Origin: Phlegmacium glaucopus
Taxonomy: Eukaryota > Basidiomycota > Agaricomycetes > Agaricales > Cortinariaceae
Direction of reading: 5' to 3'
Assembly (NCBI GenBank): GCA_015039465.1
Contig: MU130360.1
Location: 361,958-425,957, forward strand
Length of the DNA stretch: 64,000 bases
The translations under genes and the position numbers were made by a program. Shown in pieces: positions 57,889 to 64,000 of this stretch. The notes beneath the pieces are model-generated. The model did not search any database. It was not told the DNA's origin and was given only the letters and a program-made list of their open reading frames with translations. Position 1 is the stretch's first letter. Every line of letters begins with the position of its first letter.

Positions 57889-58608
57889 ACCTATAAGAAC
57901 GAGCTTACTTATGTAAGACTTGTAATTTTCCGTTCGTCACTGGTCCCATATCCAACACTACGAAGATATATCACCTCTTTACCTTCCACATATTCATGGG
58001 TGTATTGTATGGGACCGGATATTGTTACCAGATATACTTCTCTCTTATTATTCAATGAGGCCCAAGTGAGCATTCAGAATATAAGTGTCGAGTTCTCCTG
58101 ATGACCTTTCTTAATGCTCTCAGTTGAAATGCATCATGGCGATGATGAAACCCATCATCGAGTGGTCGGTGGCTTCCTTCGAGCTCAGTTTTGAAACAAA
58201 TGTCAAGTACTTCAAGCACATTTTTACCGACTCCCTCTTCACTCTTTGTGCATCACGGTATCGACTCAACAAGGATGGAACGGAGAAAGGTAATGTAATA
58301 TCAACCTTCCTTCTTAGTTCTTTCCTGCTAGTGTTTTAACGCAATTTTTAATTTTCATTTTAGGATCATGTATCTTTGATGGCGGCGGTGTCGACGTGTT
58401 AATAGGAGCCATTATAATTTTAGAAAACAGTTGTTACAGATGCATTGCTGCAAGCGCGCTCAATACAGAAAATAGAGTTCTACGAGTTTCTGCATCCCTG
58501 ATTGCTTCTTCAACTTTTGACGGTTTGGAAAATCAGGAGGGCTTAAACGTAATGGGGAGGAGTAAGAAAGACAGTTGGATATTTTTTTTAATGTACCATC
58601 AGACAAAC
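57889..58608 (+). other. Unassigned plus-strand frames
   Basis: Open stretches 57889-58101, 58124-58280 (IEWSVASFELSFETNVKYF) and, after a possible intron (GTAATG to TTTTAG), 58363-58560. They could be exons of a small gene converging on the xylanase, but I recognise no family. Confidence 0.3.
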
Positions 58609-60518
<1,910 letters not shown>

Positions 60519-61560
60519 CTTCCTGTATCAAAACACGCTACTGCCTCAACCACATTAAGTAGTATAAGCATATCCGCAGCCTGTGTGAGCGTGCCGTTGT
60601 CTTCACTACAGCTGTAGATCTGTACGGCTGAATTTACATAAGATGGGGGGCGACTATCGGTGGTGGCGCCATATGTATATTGATTTTAATTTAGCTGTAA
60701 TTGGCCAAGTCTTTGGCATAGAAGTCGCGTGGCACTTGCGTGAACCTCCCATAGGCTCAGTTGCATCTTGGGTCTGATTTTTAGGCCTTTGAGGATATAA
60801 TAGACACTTGTGAACCAACCTCGGCCCGTCCAGTGAAAGATATTAGCCGTGTTCAAAGCTCGCTGCAACCCCCGCCACGCATTTTTTTACCATGACGAGC
60901 CCGCCATCCTCACAGTATCCCAACATGTACAACTTCACCCCACACCTTCGCAAAAGGGCTATCATCAACTCTACCACCAGCCTGGAGTCTCTTACAAGAT
61001 CTGCATGACCCCATATTCGCAGTCATCTAAGCAGACCCGCCCAAGCTCGTCGCATCTGCAAAACGAATGATAGCACAGAAACGAGCAAGAACAACACTAA
61101 AAAGGTTGTCATCCTCTTGATTTGTCACATGAGGCAGAGATGCTCGGATCAAGGCATATGCGTTGAGACTCGCTGCTGCCCGGTTGGCCAAGCTCGATCG
61201 GGGGAGTGCGGGATAGATGGCGCTTCCTGAAGATAGTGTTCGTGGTTTTGGTTCGTGGTTTTGAATGGGGTCGGGTAGACTGGTGGTTGCCGTTAAGAAC
61301 CAGATTAGTATGAGACGCATATGGTGTAGCTCTTCTATTGGAAAAGAATGATGATATGATGATAAGGATGATGAGAATGATTGGTTAAGGGGGAAGTGTC
61401 GGATGGACGGTTGCAAGCATTAGTTGAAGGGACGACTGCGCGTGTGTAGATGAGTTTGATAGTTAGGATGATGAGGATGAACACGATGGGCTGGTGAATA
61501 GGACCGCGGAAACGTTGACGTTGACGTTGTCTGCGATAAATACGAGCATTTCAGAGGTGC
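60519..61560. other. Intergenic, with two weak frames
   Basis: A plus-strand frame from the ATG at 60892 (MTSPPSSQYPNMYNFTPHLR) runs 38 codons and could be a first exon. A minus-strand frame from 61320 to 61027 starts with a hydrophobic MRLILIWFLTATTSLPDP that resembles a signal sequence. Neither has a recognisable family. Confidence 0.35.
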
Positions 61561-61659
61561 TCTGAGATTCTATAGGAGTTGAGCAAGTATTCCTACCAAC
61601 GAGTTGAATGGAAACTTTACCTCTCGCCGTCGTGACCTCAGTTCACTCTCATATTCCAG

Positions 61660-62000
61660 AAAATCTCTGGCATAATCCCATTGTTCCAGTTGTTCCAGTT
61701 GATGGAGTGTATAGTTCCAAATCATAACCATCGTCTTCCAGTTCTTCCGGTGGGTCCAATGAATAATGGGGCTCGCGACGAGCAAGCGAATCTTCAATGA
61801 CAACCCGACCAACGTCTCTTTAACGTGCAATACACCAGCCTGGAGAGAACTTGGTGCCACTGGGAGAGGCGGAGCTTAGAGGTGTCTTTAAAAGACCCCC
61901 CGTTGGTTGGTGTGAACAAGGCCGGAGAACGAGAGTGGAATGATCCTGCGCAGACTCCATAAGACTACTACGCAAAGTCTCTGGTAGTAACTCTATGGAT
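61660..62000 (-). pseudogene. Small hypothetical frame with one stop
   Basis: From MESAQDHSTLVLRPCSHQ (about 61953) the same frame runs through KFSPGWCIAR, a TAA at about 61820, then RDVGRVVIEDSLARREPHYS and PPEELEDDGYDLEL to a TGA near 61660. The composition on both sides of the stop looks protein-like. Unknown family; it may equally be a gene with an intron that I cannot place. Confidence 0.3.
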
Positions 62001-62302
62001 GATGGAAGAGGTAGACTGTAGATTCAAAGGTGATCCATAGAATGTCCCTTTTCCGATGGTGGTCAGACAAGAAGTCGGGTACAGCATTTGGAGGATTCAA
62101 CAAAGCAAAAGCAGAGAGGGTGATATTTGGTGCCGCGCAATTATACAATGAGCGTAACCTTGGAAGTCTAGGTCGTCGATGAAGTAATGTGTTAGTAAGG
62201 ACTATCTCCGCCAATGAAACTAACGAGGTATATATAGATAAGTACTATCCATACCATAAGTATAACTTAAATAATAATAAAAGTATTTCCCTTCGAATCT
62301 AC

Positions 62303-63786
62303 TCAGGTCGAGTCCATCAACGCCTCACCTGTCTGATCACGTACCCCTTTCAAAAAGCGCACCATATCTGTTCCGCCCGTTCCTTTCAATGGGACTTTTC
62401 CATCTCCTGCGAAATCCACATGATCTGAATTAAGGTTAAGCCCATTACGGCGTGCAGGTCCAATAATGAACAAAGCCACAATGATCAGGTGTGAATCCCG
62501 GAGCTCCTTTAAAGATAGAACCGCATCATTATAAGCGTTCAATAAGGATTTGCCATCTTTATTAGAATCGGCAGCCACAGAAGAAGCAGAGATGACGAGT
62601 TGTCGAAGAGGCCGAGGATTATTTTCGAGGTGGGTTAGGAACGCACGGTGGTGACGGGGCATGTAGAGGCGCATCCGTTTCAATATTGAAGCTTGTTCAC
62701 GGTATGGATTTGATTCCTCAGTAAAATCCTTCCCTTCTTCGAGTGGAATATATTGATTGACCCCCAAGAATATATCGAGTGCTTGTAAAAGCGAGCTCTG
62801 TCCTGCGCTAGGCCCTGACAGTTCTACCAACTCAACCAGACTGGGATCCTGGTCGATACCTTCAAAAATCCACTTCCTACCACTTTGTGAATCTTGCCCT
62901 CGGAGCCAAGGTCGAATTTGATGATAAAATACATCAGGATCGCATTTTGTTTTAACTTCAAGCAGCATTAACTTGATATGGCGAATAATATCGGCCAATT
63001 GATGTAAATACTCGGTGATCCTGCGGTTGGCAATGTCGTCCCCAACGAAGGCTTCGTCCATGGTGGATCGCATGAGATCAAGAGCGTCGACAGCTGCTAA
63101 TTCAATACGTGCGGAAACGAGATAAAATTCTTCTTCGTCGGAGGTGGAGGTAAATGTGGTATGACATCGGATTGTGGATTGTGATGGGAGGGCATCTGGA
63201 TCATCCGCGTCCAGATGCCAATTATATAGAACGTTGTCGGAATAGGTCAGTAATGGCGGAAGCTGGAGTTGCGCAGAGATTTGGAGGAGAGGGAGGGATA
63301 TCGGAGGTGGAATTAGGACGGGTTCAAAAGGGGGTAATGAATGGATGTAGAAATGCATTATCCACGCGAGGACTTGATGACCTCGTCGCAAAAGCACTTC
63401 TGCTTTTGTCAATTCGACGATAGGAAGGACCGGTAGCTTCAAAATTCAAAATTCTGAGTTGAAGAGAGTAATTAAATGGACGGTAAACTTACATTTCGAA
63501 CTCGATATCTCCAACTCTCCGATTTTTTTCTATCAGAATCGGATAGATCGATCCTATCGCCGAGCTGAAGACCTTGCGAGATAGCATCTTCTAAGATATC
63601 TTCCCACTGGCACCAAAGATGTGGAAGGCGGCGAGTCGGCGATTGTGGAGGCATAAATCCCGTCCGTGTATCAACATCGAAATCATGGGCGGCAAGAGTT
63701 GTGGTATCCGGCACTCCTTCAGGGACCCCGACTAGAATGTCTGGCCGGGATAGAGACAGAAAATGGTTCTCTCCAAGGTATTCCAT
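62303..63786 (-). CDS. Indoleamine 2,3-dioxygenase-like protein
   Basis: Two exons, 63786-63493 and 63436-62303, join through a 56-nt GTAAGT-GAAG intron without a phase change, giving 475 residues. IDO is a heme enzyme that opens the indole ring of tryptophan to N-formylkynurenine, the first step of the kynurenine route to NAD. Seen here: LPPLLTYSDNVLYNW, TSDEEEFYLVSARIE, SGPSAGQSSLLQALDIFLG, YMPRHHRAFLTHLE and NPRPLR. ELRDSHLIIVALFIIGPA holds the proximal heme His (about residue 414). These are in family order and the length is normal for fungi. No frame damage is visible. The start MEYLGENHF is the first ATG of an open frame ahead of conserved sequence. Clearly different in quality from the decayed genes to its left. 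Confidence 0.92.
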
Positions 63787-64000
63787 ATAGTTATTTTAAA
63801 AATGATAAGTTGCGCTACCGCAAAATTTTGATGATGAACGTGAAAGTCGTGCTCAAGATCCCATCGATCACATGTTGCAAGCCAGGCCTGAGTCATCAGG
63901 ACGATTACCTTAGAGGCTTATAGACAAGTGCCCTTGACCTCGTTAGGCGCCCACTGATTCATTGAGATAAACCAGATTTATGCGATTCGCAGATGCACTG
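63787..64000. other. Upstream region of the dioxygenase gene
   Basis: Runs to the window edge. I see no clear TATA box or other site that I can support. Confidence 0.4.

Noticed and set aside
56565..57897. 9-bp target duplication of the large foldback
   Set aside because: AGAAACTAG and ACCTATAAG differ at most positions; the relatives have clear duplications but this copy does not.

Overview
The window looks like a repeat-rich stretch of a basidiomycete mushroom genome (Agaricomycetes). The signs are short 50-65 nt introns with CTNAC-type branch sites, a chromodomain Ty3 element, a hAT element, several protein families that I know only from mushroom genomes (identified from memory, no search run), and at the right edge two ordinary multi-exon fungal genes: a CBM1-GH10 endoxylanase and an indoleamine 2,3-dioxygenase.

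Layout. 1-4.7 kb: a 56-bp tandem repeat in which each unit reads as one minimal intron plus a 3-nt exon, continuing into non-repetitive introns with the same 3-nt exons, then a decayed minus-strand gene. 5.2-6.8 kb: nested inverted-repeat elements and LTR fragments. 6.8-15.3 kb: a Ty3 element whose gag is split by a composite foldback insertion. 15.4-20.2 kb: a 125-bp minisatellite and a minus-strand transposon-associated gene. 20.3-31.9 kb: a second direct copy of 8.75-20.3 kb, joined by a 26-bp poly(A). 31.9-46 kb: a small palindromic element, then a head-to-tail plus-strand array (deletion derivative of a deaminase-like gene, JmjC-like gene, intact-looking deaminase-like gene) with a conserved spacer; the second deaminase gene is split by a solo LTR. 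46.4-50.1 kb: a hAT element with a perfect 8-bp target duplication. 50-56.5 kb: decayed gene pieces, a P450 fragment and local duplications. 56.6-57.9 kb: a 1.3-kb foldback element with a tRNA-like Pol III promoter in each arm. 58.6-63.8 kb: the two conserved single-copy-type genes.

Most coding sequence left of 58 kb is broken. The stops in the Ty3 and transposase genes are mainly TGA at arginine positions, as expected if CGA changed to TGA by CpG decay. Several insertions can be subtracted exactly: the composite element in gag (7-bp duplication) and the solo LTR in the deaminase gene (4-bp duplication) both restore the reading frame when removed. The strongest candidates for something undescribed are the micro-exon/intron array, the family of CTTTAC-ended foldback elements with element-specific subterminal repeats and telomere-like cores, the tRNA-promoter foldback, and the JmjC/deaminase array.
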